A stretch of DNA of 64,000 bases from Pseudeuparius sepicola (lineage: Eukaryota; Arthropoda; Insecta; Coleoptera; Anthribidae), in NCBI GenBank assembly GCA_963920635.1, contig OY987301.1:45421820-45485819 (forward strand). Direction: 5' to 3'. The notes under the pieces were generated by a model that worked only from the letters and a program-made list of their open reading frames with translations, had not been told where the DNA came from and searched no databases. Below are positions 12,388-23,582 of this stretch, piece after piece (position 1 is the stretch's first letter; every line of letters starts with the position of its first letter). The position numbers and the translations under genes are program-made.

Positions 12388-12625
12388 ACCGTACTTTCAC
12401 CGTTTTAGTAGACATTGCTATTACTGGGCGGCGCGCCGCCGTGTATTCGGCTAGGTTCGTCAGTCGTTGGCGGGGGGCGGGGCATGTTTTTTGCTCGCAA
12501 AACTCGACTGATAAGCGGTGCGGGACTACTGCGTACTCCCCCCGCCAACGACTGACAAACCTAGCTGGACTCACGGCGACGCGCGGCCTATTCTCCTATG
12601 TCTACCAAAACGGTGAAAGTACGGT
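12388..12625. repeat. small GC-rich inverted-repeat element (~238 bp)
   Basis: ACCGTACTTTCACCGTTTT at the left returns inverted as AAAACGGTGAAAGTACGGT at the right. A second inner pair is CTAGGTTCGTCAGTCGTTGG and CCAACGACTGACAAACCTAG. The loop is GC-rich. It has the form of a MITE; I see no clear target duplication. Confidence 0.7.
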
Positions 12626-12779
12626 ACATTTATGTATATGGCTTGGCTCTGCCGCTTCGTTGCCAAATCTCTTGCGCTTGCCCCAGTTTTCCTTCTATGC
12701 AACCAGGCTTAGTACATAATTAAAATTTAATATATTTTCAACATCTGTATTTTAATATTACCAATTATAATATTATATA

Positions 12780-13396
12780 CAGGGTGTTCATAAATATCAT
12801 GTACATACGGAAGAGGGTAATTCTTTGGCCCATTTTAAGAAAAAAAACTTCATATGAACGTATGTCCTAAACGTCCTAACTTTTGAGATACAGGGCGTTG
12901 AAGTTTTTTTTTTAATTGAATTTTGGCTACTTCTCCCGAAATAATCAAGCTGCTGAACTGAAATTTGGCACTGCTATGTTTTTGGGGATGGAGAATAAGC
13001 TGAAAATGTCAATTTCACCGTATCTCACACCTTTTTCTTGCAGAATGAAAAGATGCACAAAAATGATGGACCTGCAGGACCAAAAAGATAACCTCAAAAA
13101 AATTACGCGTAAAAGCGTGATCAAAAAACAGCGCAAGTGACGCCCTTTGTGAGATACGGTGAAATTGACATTTTCAGCTTATTCTCCATCCCCAAAAACA
13201 TAGCGGTGCCAAATTTCAGTTCAGCAGCTTGATTATTTCGGGAGATGTAGCCAAAATTCAATTTAAAAAAATTAACTTCAACCCTGTATCTCAAAAGTTA
13301 GGACGTTTACGACATACGTTCATATGAAGTTTTTTTCTTAAAATGGGCCAAAGAATTACCCCCTTCCGTATGTATATGATATTTAGGAACACCCTG
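12780..13396. mobile_element. foldback MITE, Tc1/mariner-like ends (617 bp)
   Basis: It starts CAGGGTGTTCATAAATATC, ends with the inverse, and has TA on both sides (12778-12779, 13397-13398). Almost the whole length is two inverted arms of about 270 bp around a short centre. No transposase is encoded. The centre (near 13040-13085) recurs at 63570-63630. Confidence 0.85.
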
Positions 13397-13398
13397 TA

Positions 13399-14150
13399 TT
13401 ATATAATAAAGAGATAATATTAATTAACATAATTATATATCTCTGATGACTTTGCTATATATACATTGTAAGAAATAAGTGTTTTCATTATTTGTCACAT
13501 TAGGGAAGTTGAAACTCTGCAGAAAAGTTTGTAAGTAAATACTAAAATGTTGAGGACGAAGTTGTGTATTGGATTATGGATCTATGTATACAGATCATTG
13601 CCTAGGACCATAGCCTTGTACCCTTGGCTCGCATACTCGCATAGTGTATTTGAGCCTGCGGTATTTTCCGAGCCTCGCACATCACTAACACACCAGCTAT
13701 TCTGAATATATTTACGAAAACGATCCTATTATATCTGTATAAATAGTATGACATTCACCAAATTTTCTCCTTTGCTTAATTTCAAGATGTACTGTGATTT
13801 TAGAACATTTTCGAAGCACCCGCCACTTATTAACAAGCGCCTACCAGCCCTGCCGGAGCATAGGCTCAGAGGCCCATCTGTTATTCCATGTGTGACTTTT
13901 TCAAGTACGGGCGCGCTGTATTTTTATATAAAATCTCGTAGAATATTTAGAAAATCCCAACTATGCCTTATAGGGCTGTATCTTTAAAATCGTAATAGGT
14001 AGACACTTGACATTTTCACAGAGTGTGTATGGCCGCTATAACAACAAATAATAAAAGTAAAATAAAGTTAATATAATAGTTTCGATTTTTATAAATAAAG
14101 ACAATCCCATCGACACGGCTAACTAACTACTATCGAACATTTCTCAAGGC
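13399..14150. other. intergenic, nothing recognised
   Basis: AT-rich sequence. I see no coding signature on either strand. Confidence 0.4.
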
Positions 14151-14222
14151 GCGAAGCAGCGCAGTGGAAGCGCGCTGGGCTCATAACCCAGAGGTCCGGC
14201 GTTCGAAACCAGGCTCTGGGGC
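14151..14222 (+). tRNA. tRNA-Met(CAU)-like sequence, probably a pseudogene or SINE head
   Basis: The D-arm/A-box segment GCGCAGTGGAAGCG, a paired anticodon arm CTGGG/CTCATAA/CCCAG with anticodon CAU, and a B-box GTTCGAAACC are all in the right order for an initiator-type tRNA-Met. The T-stem is mismatched, and the 3' half of the acceptor (GCTCTGGGG) does not pair with the 5' end. I therefore read it as a degenerate or tRNA-derived copy. Confidence 0.5.
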
Positions 14223-14299
14223 AAACTATTTTATTTCTTTTTTTTTATTTTTTACTAAAGTATTTTTTAAAAATATATAGTGTTAAATATTGTACGGTG

Positions 14300-14341
14300 G
14301 TACGGAACCCTTCGTGTGCGAGTTCGACTCGCACTTGGCAG
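14300..14341 (+). repeat. tRNA-derived SINE fragment
   Basis: The segment around GTGCGAGTTCGACTCGCAC is a perfect T-arm with a B-box-like core, preceded by GGTACGGAACCCTTCG. Similar tRNA-related tails occur in insect SINEs. Only about 40 bases are recognisable. Confidence 0.45.
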
Positions 14342-15087
14342 AGTTTTAACTTATAGATAGTTGCAGTATTGGGCATTGCAGGAACATGCCGCAGAGACGA
14401 GTTACAGAAATTATCATTAAATAATATTAACTACATGGATTCTATCATAACTGTGAAAATTCCCGAGAGCAAGACAAACAAACCTGGATCATTATTTGTA
14501 ATAAGCGGTAAAATTAGAAGTTTTAATTTTGTTGAAATGTATCCCTTCGTCCCCAGTCTACCAGTCACACTATAGATTCTTTATAAGATGTTATAACGGA
14601 AAACGCTCCGTTTAACCTGTTGGTATAAATACTTTTAGTAAAATTACAATTTCTAAGAAAAACTGAAATAGCTGCTCAAATTCTGGAAGTTGAACCAAGT
14701 ACCAATACCGGAAACTTCACAACAATTTGAAAAAGAGTTTTATGTGAAGAACCTGAGACCTTCACAGGCAATGAAGAAAACAAAATTCAAAATAATACTA
14801 GAAATGAAGTTTGTCCATCAGTTACCTGGACTTCGTCTCGAGCTGAAAACTTCATGCCTCGTGCAACAAATATGCACTTTCTGCACTAGTTACACAAATA
14901 ACTATTTTTCTAAGTATAATAGAGTTGTGTTTTTCGTATAGCAAAAAGAGAAACTTTTTCAGGGTATATTATGTGTCTCAAATAAAGTCCGATTATATCC
15001 TTACTTTTTTAAATGAAAAGACCAGCTTAAAACCAAGATGATGCAGTTTTCTCTGGAGAATCCGAATCTAGCTTCACAATTTATATA
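14342..15087. other. intergenic with short open frames, no gene called
   Basis: Frames at 14369-14575 (contains ...TVKIPESKTNKPGSLFVI) and 14690-14941 look like pieces of a coding sequence. The first resembles the start of a tyrosine-recombinase fragment of the kind carried by DIRS/Crypton-like elements, but the evidence is too short to name it. Confidence 0.25.
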
Positions 15088-15428
15088 CAGGGTGTTCTCG
15101 AAAAGTTAAGGACAAAAATACAGGGTGTCTATTTAAGAAGGGCCACTGGAGAAAATCTTGACAAATATGCATTTTTCTGCGAACTTTATTTAAAAAAAAT
15201 GCTTTTCTGATGAGCTAACTTTGCGTTAAAAACACACTTGAAATCCATGGCCTACTTTTCGAGATATTTTACAAAATCCCGAAAATCGCCGAATTTTCTT
15301 CGGCAGGTAACTTTTTTGTTTCAAGAGTTACTTAAAAAATATATTAATGAAATTTGTGGGCAAAACTGATTGCTTTAAACTTAGTTTATCAGAATTTGGA
15401 AAAAACCATGGTTTGTTGTGTGCTCTCT
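15088..15428. repeat. left arm of an older foldback element interrupted by the Polinton
   Basis: 15240-15428 (CCATGGCCTAC ... TGTGTGCTCTCT) returns inverted at about 32850-33040 (AGAGAGCACACATTAAACC ... GGCCATGG). The two arms lie just outside the Polinton target duplication, so the Polinton jumped into the centre of this hairpin element. The outer left end at about 15088 begins CAGGGTGTTC after TA. Confidence 0.7.
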
Positions 15429-15434
15429 TAACAC

Positions 15435-17304
15435 AGTAGTGTATTATAGAGAGTTGAAAATAGTCCCCCCACCCCCTTTTTTTGGTCCCCCCACTCCTTT
15501 TTCGTACCTTACCCCCCACTCCTACGCCCCTGGTAGGCCCCGCCCACTTTTCCCCCGCGCATGCGCACCGAGCGCGTGACCTCTCCCCCGCACCCCGCAC
15601 CCATCATACTGTGTAATTGCGGCGTAATGTGTAATTACAATGCCGCGGGTCCATATTTCCGCGAAATTCACACAATAAAATGTGAATTTATTGTTTACGT
15701 ACCGTTTATACCTAAGTACATAACTATTTAAAATAGGCACAAGTACTCTCATTTCTCGCGCTTTTTGTCTAATTAGCAATATTTATCCCCTTTACAATGA
15801 AAAACATTAAATGTACTGTACGGAATACTGTATTAGACTCTATTTACGCAGGTTACCTACCGTTTATACCTACATAACTATTTAAAATAGATATAAGTAC
15901 TCTCATTTCCAGGTCTTTTTTTGTCTAATTAGCAATATTTATCACCTTTGCAATGGAAAAAATACAGTGTACTGCACTGTATGGCGTATTAGACTCTATT
16001 TACGCATAATTAACTTCTATTTACCTCAGATCTAATAAAAAATAAGCTCTTACTGTCATTTCTTACATTTTTCGACTAATTACACAACAATTTACCCCCT
16101 TTGCAATGAAAAAACATTACATATACTGCGCTGTATGGCGTATTATGCCCTATTTTCATGGAATAAACAAAGAATAACATCTATATGTCCTACATCTACT
16201 AAAAATTACAAACCTACAACGCTATATACTTTGTCTAGCGTCTATAGCCCCCTTCACGTACCTAATTAGCTTGTAAAATCACAGCCATAACCCCTAGAAA
16301 TTCCCAAACAAAGAAAAAATAATAGGTGTACTTACTTTAAACTGAATAGGTACTCCTAAGAAGTGTAATGTAAGGATATCAGAAAGCACTCAATCAAAGA
16401 AAACAATTAAAAACAGTTTCAAAGCATGAGTGTCCTCGAACATTCCTTATTACATACAACAGCATTCGTCCAGCCAGATGCACTTTCCCAAAACAAACAC
16501 TTGTCTTGTCCGAAAACAGTCTATAGCACAGGCGCGATTTATCAAAGCGAGTACTACTACATTAAACGCGCGATTTTTAATTATGCAAAAAATATCGCCA
16601 CCGCAAACGAAAAAAATAAAGCGGCAGTACTACGGCGTCGGGTGTGGGCGCGACATAGTATTGATTTTTTTCTCTCCTTTTCTCACAACCGCGGGCTGTA
16701 CCTATAACTATCTCACTTCCAAGGAACGTGTATCCTATCTCATTCGACTCCTCGGCACCTGCCCCTACCGTACCCGCCGCCAATTCGATGAAATGTACCT
16801 GTGGCGCCCCCCCCCCTAGGCATCGTATGGCGGTACCAACGAGACGATATCTAGGGGCGCTCTCCCATGCCGCCGGCCGACCGACCAACGACCGTGCGCT
16901 GCACGAAGCGTATCCGCCCGGGGCGGGCGCCCAGTGCCGGAGTAGAAAATATTTAACAGTAGAATTTGAAATGAAATAAATTAAAAGCGGATACATTGCA
17001 GTGCTTTGATATTATTTCAGAATATACGTATAGGTACACGTGGAATTAAAGATAACTGATAAGGTAATTTACGGATAACCTACAACATATTATAATCTAT
17101 GTGAATAGATACACCCAAATATTTTAGCAACTATTATTAAACTCAAGATCTGTTGTAATACTATATATTTTGAGAAGTGGGGGTATAGGTTGCAGATAAA
17201 AGCCGAGGGTGGAAGCGCCTAAAATCATTCTCTTCGAACTTTGAATCCGACATTGTATATTTTACCTAGTAATTTGCTAGTCTCGTAAAATTATAGCCAA
17301 TATG
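15435..17304. repeat. left TIR of the Polinton (~1.87 kb)
   Basis: It is the inverse of 30812-32667 with scattered differences. It contains a GC-rich stretch at 15460-15600, an imperfect tandem repeat at about 15660-16150 and another GC-rich stretch at about 16790-16945. It ends exactly at the ATG of the first inward gene (17302). Open frames at 16426-16979 lie within it and appear in both TIRs; they have no family signature and I do not call them genes. Confidence 0.9.
15660..16150. repeat. imperfect tandem repeat inside the TIR (~3 units of 150-170 bp)
   Basis: Each unit contains 'taactatttaaaatag', 'ctaattagcaatattta', 'tttgcaatg' and 'gtattagactctattta' in that order, decreasingly well preserved. 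The mirror copy is in the right TIR at about 31960-32440. Confidence 0.7.
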
Positions 17305-17616
17305 TGGGCACCATATTCAAGCCAGAATTGGTGTGATGCCGTAGATCTCGAGACGGGTATCAAAATAATTAGAGCAGAATTACACAACCTAGAATTTGAT
17401 AGGTCCTACGGCTCAAATTATGATTCACAGGAAACTTTAAACCAAGAGAGAAGATTCAGTGAAGGAGTGACAATATGTGACAAGTACTTGGGTGGAAGTA
17501 TGGGCCTGAATGAATTTTGCGCTAATATGGCGGATATTAACTTGAAACGATTTTTATTTAATATTTCGGATTTTTTACCCGAACACATAATAGAAAAGTT
17601 GGGCTCGCAGAATTAA
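17302..17616 (+). CDS. Polinton left-end ORF, 104 aa, function unknown
   Basis: The ATG overlaps the inner edge of the left TIR, so its promoter must lie in the TIR. The product begins MWAPYSSQNWCDAVDLE and is acidic and soluble with no membrane segment or signal peptide. I do not recognise a family. The frame has no break, and an AATAAA follows at 17702-17707. Position and intactness support a real gene of the element, but homology is lacking. Confidence 0.5.
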   Translation: MWAPYSSQNWCDAVDLETGIKIIRAELHNLEFDRSYGSNYDSQETLNQERRFSEGVTICDKYLGGSMGLNEFCANMADINLKRFLFNISDFLPEHIIEKLGSQN

Positions 17617-17832
17617 AAGAAGACGGATGCTACTCATTCGACAAGGAAGATGACTAGACTGATTGTAATAATATAGTTTTTATACATACCTTATTGTACT
17701 CAATAAAACTGTGGTATATTTAAATGTGTTTTTTATTTCGTTTTGGGTTATGTAACAATTGAAAATAATACACAAAGATATTATAATTCTTTATTGATCA
17801 ATTATGAAAAAATACAAGTACATAAAATAAAT

Positions 17833-19005
17833 TCAGTACTGAATACCAGTGTTTACAGTACCATCATAAATATTATAGCTCAAATATGAATCATGTATAA
17901 TAATTAAAGCTGTTGGGAACCTATTTTTACGTATCTCAAACTCCAACTTGATGTCCACTGTTGAAGTTTTTAACGAATCTGATTGGTAGGAGCAGTCGAT
18001 AACAAAAACTGGATTTTTTTAAGTATTCTTCTAAATCCATCATTGGTTCTGTAAAATCTTTACCATAATAAGCACTTTGGAAATTTTGGTATGCATAATA
18101 GGCTGGAGCAATAAGTTTTTTGAGAAATCCAAATTCCATCGTTTGTATGGGTAAACATCAGAATTTAGATAAAGACGAACATTGCCAATGTCGGCGTTAG
18201 TAAACTGAGTGACATCTTTTGTGTAATTATCGGATTGATCTGTAGATTGGAATCCAATAATACATCCAATTAAACATCGGATGAAGTATTACGAAGCGCT
18301 GGTAATTCATAGAGATCCCATGTACGATATGGCACCTTAACTACTGCATTGAAGTGAAGTGCACCTTTATTTATTCCATGAGAGTAGTCTAAGTTTTTGT
18401 TTATCCTCAGGTACAATGTGACGAATTTTCCACTCGATCTTTGTGATTTCTAATGCATCATCAACCTCTCCGATAAAAGAGTTTTTAAAGGATCGGGCAA
18501 TAATCAATATTAACTCCTGTTTTACGTTCAAAATTCCTTTGGAATAATCTTCAGCAAAATTCATTAAAAATTTAAGTCGGAGTTTTCCATGAAATGTGTG
18601 ATTAGTAGAATCTAGGACGGCATTATTTTCTTCAGACAAACCCCACCCTCAAGCAGTAAGGAAATTAGATTGTGTCTTACTGAATGATACCATAGTTTTT
18701 AGGGCTGTTGTTATACCGGGTTTTCTAACCACGCAGACCTGATCCCCGCTCATTTCATAACGTATTTCATCGAAAAGAAATGCAAATGCGTTATTGGCAA
18801 GGTAACACTTCTTTGCCACATCATTAGGTGTAAATTTACCTTCAATATAAATGTAACTATCGGCAATATCAAGAACAAGGTCCTGAAAATTTACTGGGAT
18901 TCGTATTGCATCCGAGTTGTTGTATTTTGGTGACCCATACGGTTTGTAAGTGTGTTCGTGTAGACTGATGAGTGATTGATCAAATACAGGTTCTTCGAAC
19001 ACCAT
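17833..19005 (-). pseudogene. double-jelly-roll capsid-like protein (Polinton major capsid), broken
   Basis: The minus-strand start is the ATG at 19005. The N-terminal part contains the pattern SDAIRIPVNFQDLVL, then SYIYIEGKF, then FLFDEIRYEMSG, which is typical of the insect 'double jelly roll-like domain' proteins carried by Polinton-like elements. This is the family predicted to form the major capsid. Similarity continues through DVTQFTNADIGNVRLYLNSD (near 18215) to a stop at 17833, giving about the normal family length. The gene is dead: there is an in-frame TGA near 18646, a TAA at about 18367 and at least two frameshifts between 18370 and 18000. It sits head-to-tail with the penton-like fragment upstream on the same strand. 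Confidence 0.75.
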
Positions 19006-19163
19006 ATATTGTAAAAATTTGCGATCTTCCCGTGAAAGACGTCTTGATGCTTACATGAACTGAATCTACATCCCCCGATATTTTTACTTTTATTACAGAA
19101 TACTTCTTGTTGGTTGTCATATATTTTATACGTCTGTTTCTTAAAAACAAATCCCACATTAGA

Positions 19164-19430
19164 TTATTTTTTTAGCTCTAGTTTTACAATGATTTTTTCA
19201 CCGCGAAAATTGATCAGCTACCACTATCATCCAAGATACGTAGTGTAATGTTTTCGATGTACTGACGCCCTCTAGGATTTATTGGCATATATATAATATT
19301 CTGAGGCTCCTTTGTTAGTTTATATCCTGGTTCTACGTTAATATCAAATTGGAAGAGCCTGTGAGACTGCAGAATTTTGATATGCACCACCAATGGACTA
19401 ATACACCACTTTTTTTTATTTGCTCATCGG
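19164..19430 (-). pseudogene. penton-like (minor capsid) protein, C-terminal fragment
   Basis: The minus strand reads NIIYMPINPRGRQYIENITL and, after a frameshift, INFRGEKIIVKLELKK then a stop. This is the conserved end of the small capsid protein that accompanies the double-jelly-roll gene in insect Polinton-like elements. The N-terminal part lies 3.4 kb away at 22875-23110, so the gene was split by insertions. A frameshift lies near 19218. Confidence 0.6.
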
Positions 19431-20482
19431 TTAGTATTGGGTGAGATATACTTGCGGTATTTTTTTTTAATTTTTTTTTCGCCCCGTTTTGCCGCAATTA
19501 ATTTTTAACGTTCAATATACGTAACTACCTGTTGGATTTTATTTTTCCCTACATTTACTGCCATGGCACCATGTTTGGCAACGCCGCACCTCAATGCCAA
19601 GCCTGTCAGAACATCACGATCACGATACTTGTTTGTGTATCGTGAATCGGATTATCGGATCCCGCGGCTCCGCGTGTTACAAGCTTTTATTTTTTATGAT
19701 TTGAACTATTTTCACCATTCATTCTAATAATCCATGACGGAAATGAACCATTCTATTTTGCTGAGGAAAATGCTGAGAACACTAGGTATTGGTATTGATG
19801 ATTCGGACGTTATACTGGTTGGTTTACAAAACATTTTTTATTGGAAACAAGTCCATCTTATCTATAAGAGGTGTATAAAACGACACAATTCGTAAGTACC
19901 TAACTGAAGTTGCACAAATTGGATATCTAGACTTGCATAAAGAACCAACCAGGTGTAACATTTTAGCTGACGATTTTAGATTAGTGGCTCTGCCAAACGA
20001 TTTTTTACTTGTTATCAAGTATATTTCACCGATTGCTAGTTTGAAGAAATTGAAGATATTTTAGCCTCAATACCTAGTGTTAATCAACAGCATTAATTGG
20101 TTATAAACAAAACTGAGAAAAGTCAATCCTATATCCTATACACGTCAAGCACTTACCTACCTAGTCCGAATATAAAAAATGTATTACTTTAATTTCACTT
20201 TACTTACAGAATGTAAGATAGTAGTTAGACCTGCATCGGTTCAAAAATGTAACGCTAGAATATTGGAGAAGGTGCCAGTTCTTGGTGATGTTAGAAATAT
20301 AACTTAAGTAAAACGCAATAAAGCCAAGTTTTCAGTCGAAAAACTTTTATAATAGATCATAGCTTGAACTATTTTTAGACCCATTTAGGTACCTAAATTA
20401 TATTGTGATTGCCGAAGCATCCTCATAAAAAATGACATAACTTAGATTTTTTTCACTATACATATACACTATACACTAGCTG
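19431..20482. other. inserted sequence inside the Polinton, mostly unrecognised
   Basis: This is part of the block that separates the two halves of the penton-like gene. 19900-20060 on the + strand reads EVAQIGYLDLHKEPTRCNIL in one frame, so it may be a coding relic, but I cannot name it. A GC-rich patch lies near 19650. Confidence 0.4.
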
Positions 20483-21004
20483 TTGTCTAGACACAATTTA
20501 ACAAGCTTGCAGGTGAGAAGGTCTGGTTACTCGGTTGTGTTTCTTCATAAATTAATATCAAATGTCGTGGACAGCCCTCAGTTGCTGGCAAACTTAAATT
20601 TTCTCGTGCCTCGAATCTCAGCTCGCAAGGACCAGACCTTCTACCCAGGTAGGCCGATGCTGAATGTGCTGAAGTTCTCGCCAATGCACAATATCTGCAA
20701 CAACTATAACGCCATTTGTTCGAGTGTCGACATATTCAAATCACACATAAATTCGGTCACTTCCTCTATTCGAATGCAGGAGTAAGGTGAAGTTAATTGA
20801 GGTCAATTAAGAGTTGAAGTGGTTGAATGCGTGTTTTATTATATGAGCACCTCAACTTTTCGCTAGTTCTTATCTCAAGCAACAGCATAGTGTTAAGTTG
20901 TTTCTTGTTAATACTTAGTTAGGAGTAATTATTAATGATCCATGTTATGTTTGTTATCTACATGTTATTCCACCCTTTAAATGGCCTTGGCTGTAGGGTG
21001 AAGT

Positions 21005-21038
<34 letters not shown>
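20483..21038 (+). mobile_element. 5'-truncated non-LTR retrotransposon, 3' end with (AAAT)n tail
   Basis: The frame to the stop at 20783-20785 reads LQVRRSGYSVVFLHKLISNV ... SPQLLANLNFLVP, which is the characteristic C-terminus of jockey/CR1-type reverse transcriptase proteins. About 220 bases of 3'UTR follow, then a clean AAAT repeat at about 21009-21038. The 5' end is missing, as is usual for target-primed insertion. Confidence 0.75.
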
Positions 21039-21210
21039 TTATCCTTGTTTATGGAAGGATATTATATATTTTTTCTGGAAAATAATATCTTTAGATTTTT
21101 TGGTTTTAACAGATGGAACACTCTTTATTACTGAGATATTCCAAATTAATTTTTGGAGAATTTAAATCCACCTTATATATCTTGCTAAAGGAAAATATAA
21201 TATATTATTT

Positions 21211-21675
21211 CTTGAAATCGGCATTAAAATGTCCCAAAATCGTCATTAAAAGCACAGAAATCGTACAATAATGTAGCCCATTATTGTACGATTTTTTCAA
21301 TAAGTAGGCCTTGGCGAGATGTAAACATCAAACGTCAGACGCGGAGAAATCGCCCGTCAAAAGTGACCAAATATTCAAAACCCGGCCGATAAAGGCTCAT
21401 TTAACTTTTCGTACACATTGTGAAATTGTTTCCTATAGAAGCGCAATCCTTCAGTATACATATTTTAGTAAATTTGAAAATCAATAGATTTGTTGTGTAG
21501 GCTGCACAAGAAGCAGCAGTTTGGTTTTTCTGTCAGAAGGTGCCGTACATCATTATACTTGTCCTAGGTAGAGCGATCGGTAAAGTCAAGCAACGCCGCG
21601 CGTAGTCGGTTCGTGGACGGGTGATCCCTTATTATTATTTTCTTGCCTAATAAAACATTTTTTTTCCGATTTCAA
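21211..21675. repeat. dispersed repeat, also at 38545-39007 in inverse orientation
   Basis: Long stretches such as 'cgagatgtaaacatcaaacg', 'gaccaaatattcaaaacccg' and 'tttcgtacacattgtgaaat' match the complement of 38.8-39.0 kb. The centre differs: the 38.6-kb copy carries the THAP-type terminal repeat, and this one does not. Confidence 0.8.
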
Positions 21676-21690
21676 GAAAAATATAATAGG

Positions 21691-21804
21691 TACCTCGGCA
21701 CTGAAGTTCTTTTTATGACTCATGTGGTTTATTTGCCTCGGCCAGAGGCCTCAGCAACTAAACTCCACATGAGTCATAAAAAGTTGAACTTCAGTGCCTT
21801 GGTA
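21691..21804. repeat. short hairpin (114 bp)
   Basis: TACCTCGGCACTGAAGTTC ... CTCATGTGG is repeated inverted as CCACATGAG ... GAACTTCAGTGCCTTGGTA. The loop is about 30 bases. Confidence 0.85.
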
Positions 21805-22874
21805 CATAAATAACTATTTACCATACCGTTATAATGACAGAGTACATAATGATAAAATAGTTACTTATTGTATTACTTTTTCAAATTTTATTGACAAATC
21901 TTATAACAAATATTTTTGTTTACGTAAGCTATAGTAGGTATACCTACCTATTTTTATATCAAAATATTTCTAATATTATCCATTAAAAATGCCATTAATT
22001 GATTTATTTACGTTTTTCCTGTTTTTGTTATAACTAATAATAGCAACAATACAGAAAAGAAAACAATGTGCACCAGAGTTAAGTTAAAAAAACTACCATA
22101 TGGCTGGTTAAACCAAACCCAAATTTTCATAAGCATATTAAAAAAAACATTATTTTGCATTCTATGGCAAAACCCCAAATAATACAGTTTTCATGTCGCA
22201 TGCACAGAGTGTAACAAACTGGATGTTTTTTTGGGGGGTTTCTTCTATTCTGCGAAGATATAGACAAAGAGTAGGTAGGTGTACTGTGCTCGATTTTTGA
22301 GGGCAGCTGAAAGCAGTTATCAGGACAAGCTTTAACAAATCTTGTCTTCATTATAAACCGAAAAAATAAAGTATTCACAGCAAGATTCTTTTCAAACGGA
22401 GAAGAGTATTTATTTAGTTTTCGCCCTTGGTTTCCGCGTTCCGCGGGCGAAAGTGAGGTTATAAACGCACAAACCCACAAACTCTGCAAAGTGCGGCGTT
22501 GCCGACGATTCTCCTTAAAGAATCGAGTAATATGTCATCTGTCATAGGGCATCTAATAAGTTCAGAATGGGATCAGTAAAATCCAAATATTTCATTGAAA
22601 TGCTACGAAATTTGATTATTTCTCATCAGGCGCATACAAACTGAATCTAATAATTTGCCTGGGAGTACTTGGTTATATAAAAAAAGACGAAATAAGTACT
22701 AAGAAAATAGCAGGTACTTATTGAAATTAGGGATCGTGACGTCACATTCCCTACTTTTGCGACCGTTTTTTCCAATTTTTGAGCAAACTAATGGAAAAAA
22801 AAATCTGTTGGTGGGGTTCCGTGATTATCTAGACATGTTTTACAAATTCCAAGGCAAAAAATTATCTTTCATTC
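21805..22874. other. inserted sequence inside the Polinton, nothing recognised
   Basis: AT-rich. The 120-aa frame at 22127-22489 (-) shows no family signature. The right border touches the N-terminal part of the penton-like gene. Confidence 0.4.
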
Positions 22875-23110
22875 CTAAGTATATTTGTCCATTATATTAC
22901 AATCAATACAGATTATCCTCACTCTCATTATATCCACAGGTAATGTCGACTGGTGAACAACATGTGGTTTTAGAAACGTTCGTTCGAAAGCTAACAATGT
23001 TCCTATAGAATTTTTACGTGTAAAATCAATCTCATAATACATTGAAGAAATTTCACATTTAAGAGTATTGTTATTGGCATGTAGAGAGAGAGTTTTACGC
23101 ACGTCTACCA
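22875..23110 (-). pseudogene. penton-like (minor capsid) protein, N-terminal part
   Basis: The minus strand reads ANNNTLKCEISSMYYEIDF and then NSIGTLLAFER and PVDIMRVRIICIDCNI, the conserved middle of the small capsid protein found in insect Polinton-like elements. It lies directly downstream of the phospholipase gene and is cut off near 22875 by the 19431-22874 insertion. Confidence 0.6.
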
Positions 23111-23114
23111 AAAG

Positions 23115-23545
23115 ACCTCTACCAAAAGTAACTTTTTTATTTGAAGCCTTTTTCTTGTTCCGAGATGTACTATGTTTGGCAGGTAGAGAAGTGCAACAAG
23201 CCAAGCGGCTGCTTTCTCACCGGCTTTCGCGTCTTTGGATTTAATTCGTTCCCACGATCGTTGTTCAAGATATTTGTCAGCTTTATGGCGTTCTTTTAAA
23301 TCACTGCTACGTTTGTATTAGATATCGTGCTCCTTGCAAGCGGAATCTAATTGATTAATTCCAGTCTCTCTTCTACGTAACCTTTTTTGGAGGTGGGTCC
23401 CGGGCCCGCAAAATTGATATCCTGGTAAATGAAGCTCAAACGGGAGTTTATTAATTAATGTATTAATAACACCCCGACCAGTTTTTAATCGTCGGCCTTT
23501 GCGGGAGCATCCACTGTTCAACAGATAACATTTGAGTGAATGCGG
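23115..23545 (-). pseudogene. minor capsid protein with parvovirus-type phospholipase A2 domain, broken
   Basis: The minus strand reads LPFELHLPGYQFCGPGTHL and then DSACKEHDI. These are the calcium-binding loop and the His-Asp catalytic motif of the viral PLA2 found in parvovirus VP1 and in Polinton/adintovirus minor capsid proteins, where it helps breach endosomal membranes. A TAA follows the HDI directly, and the frame continues beyond it as a basic, Lys-rich helix. The start is unclear: the ATG upstream is in another frame. The gene is therefore inactive. It is transcribed away from the ATPase gene at 23583. Confidence 0.72.
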
Positions 23546-23582
23546 AAAATAAATGTAATTTGTTTATATATAATATTTTAAC

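Noticed and set aside
12312..12719. 135-codon frame
   Set aside because: It lies across the small inverted-repeat element and has no recognisable domain.
14151..14222. A functional tRNA-Met gene
   Set aside because: The T-stem and acceptor stem do not pair properly, so it was kept only as a tRNA-like sequence.
16426..16996. 93-139 codon frames in the left TIR (and mirror frames at 31134-31697)
   Set aside because: Several frames overlap on both strands in a GC-rich stretch, and none has a family signature; differences between the two TIRs also change the frames.
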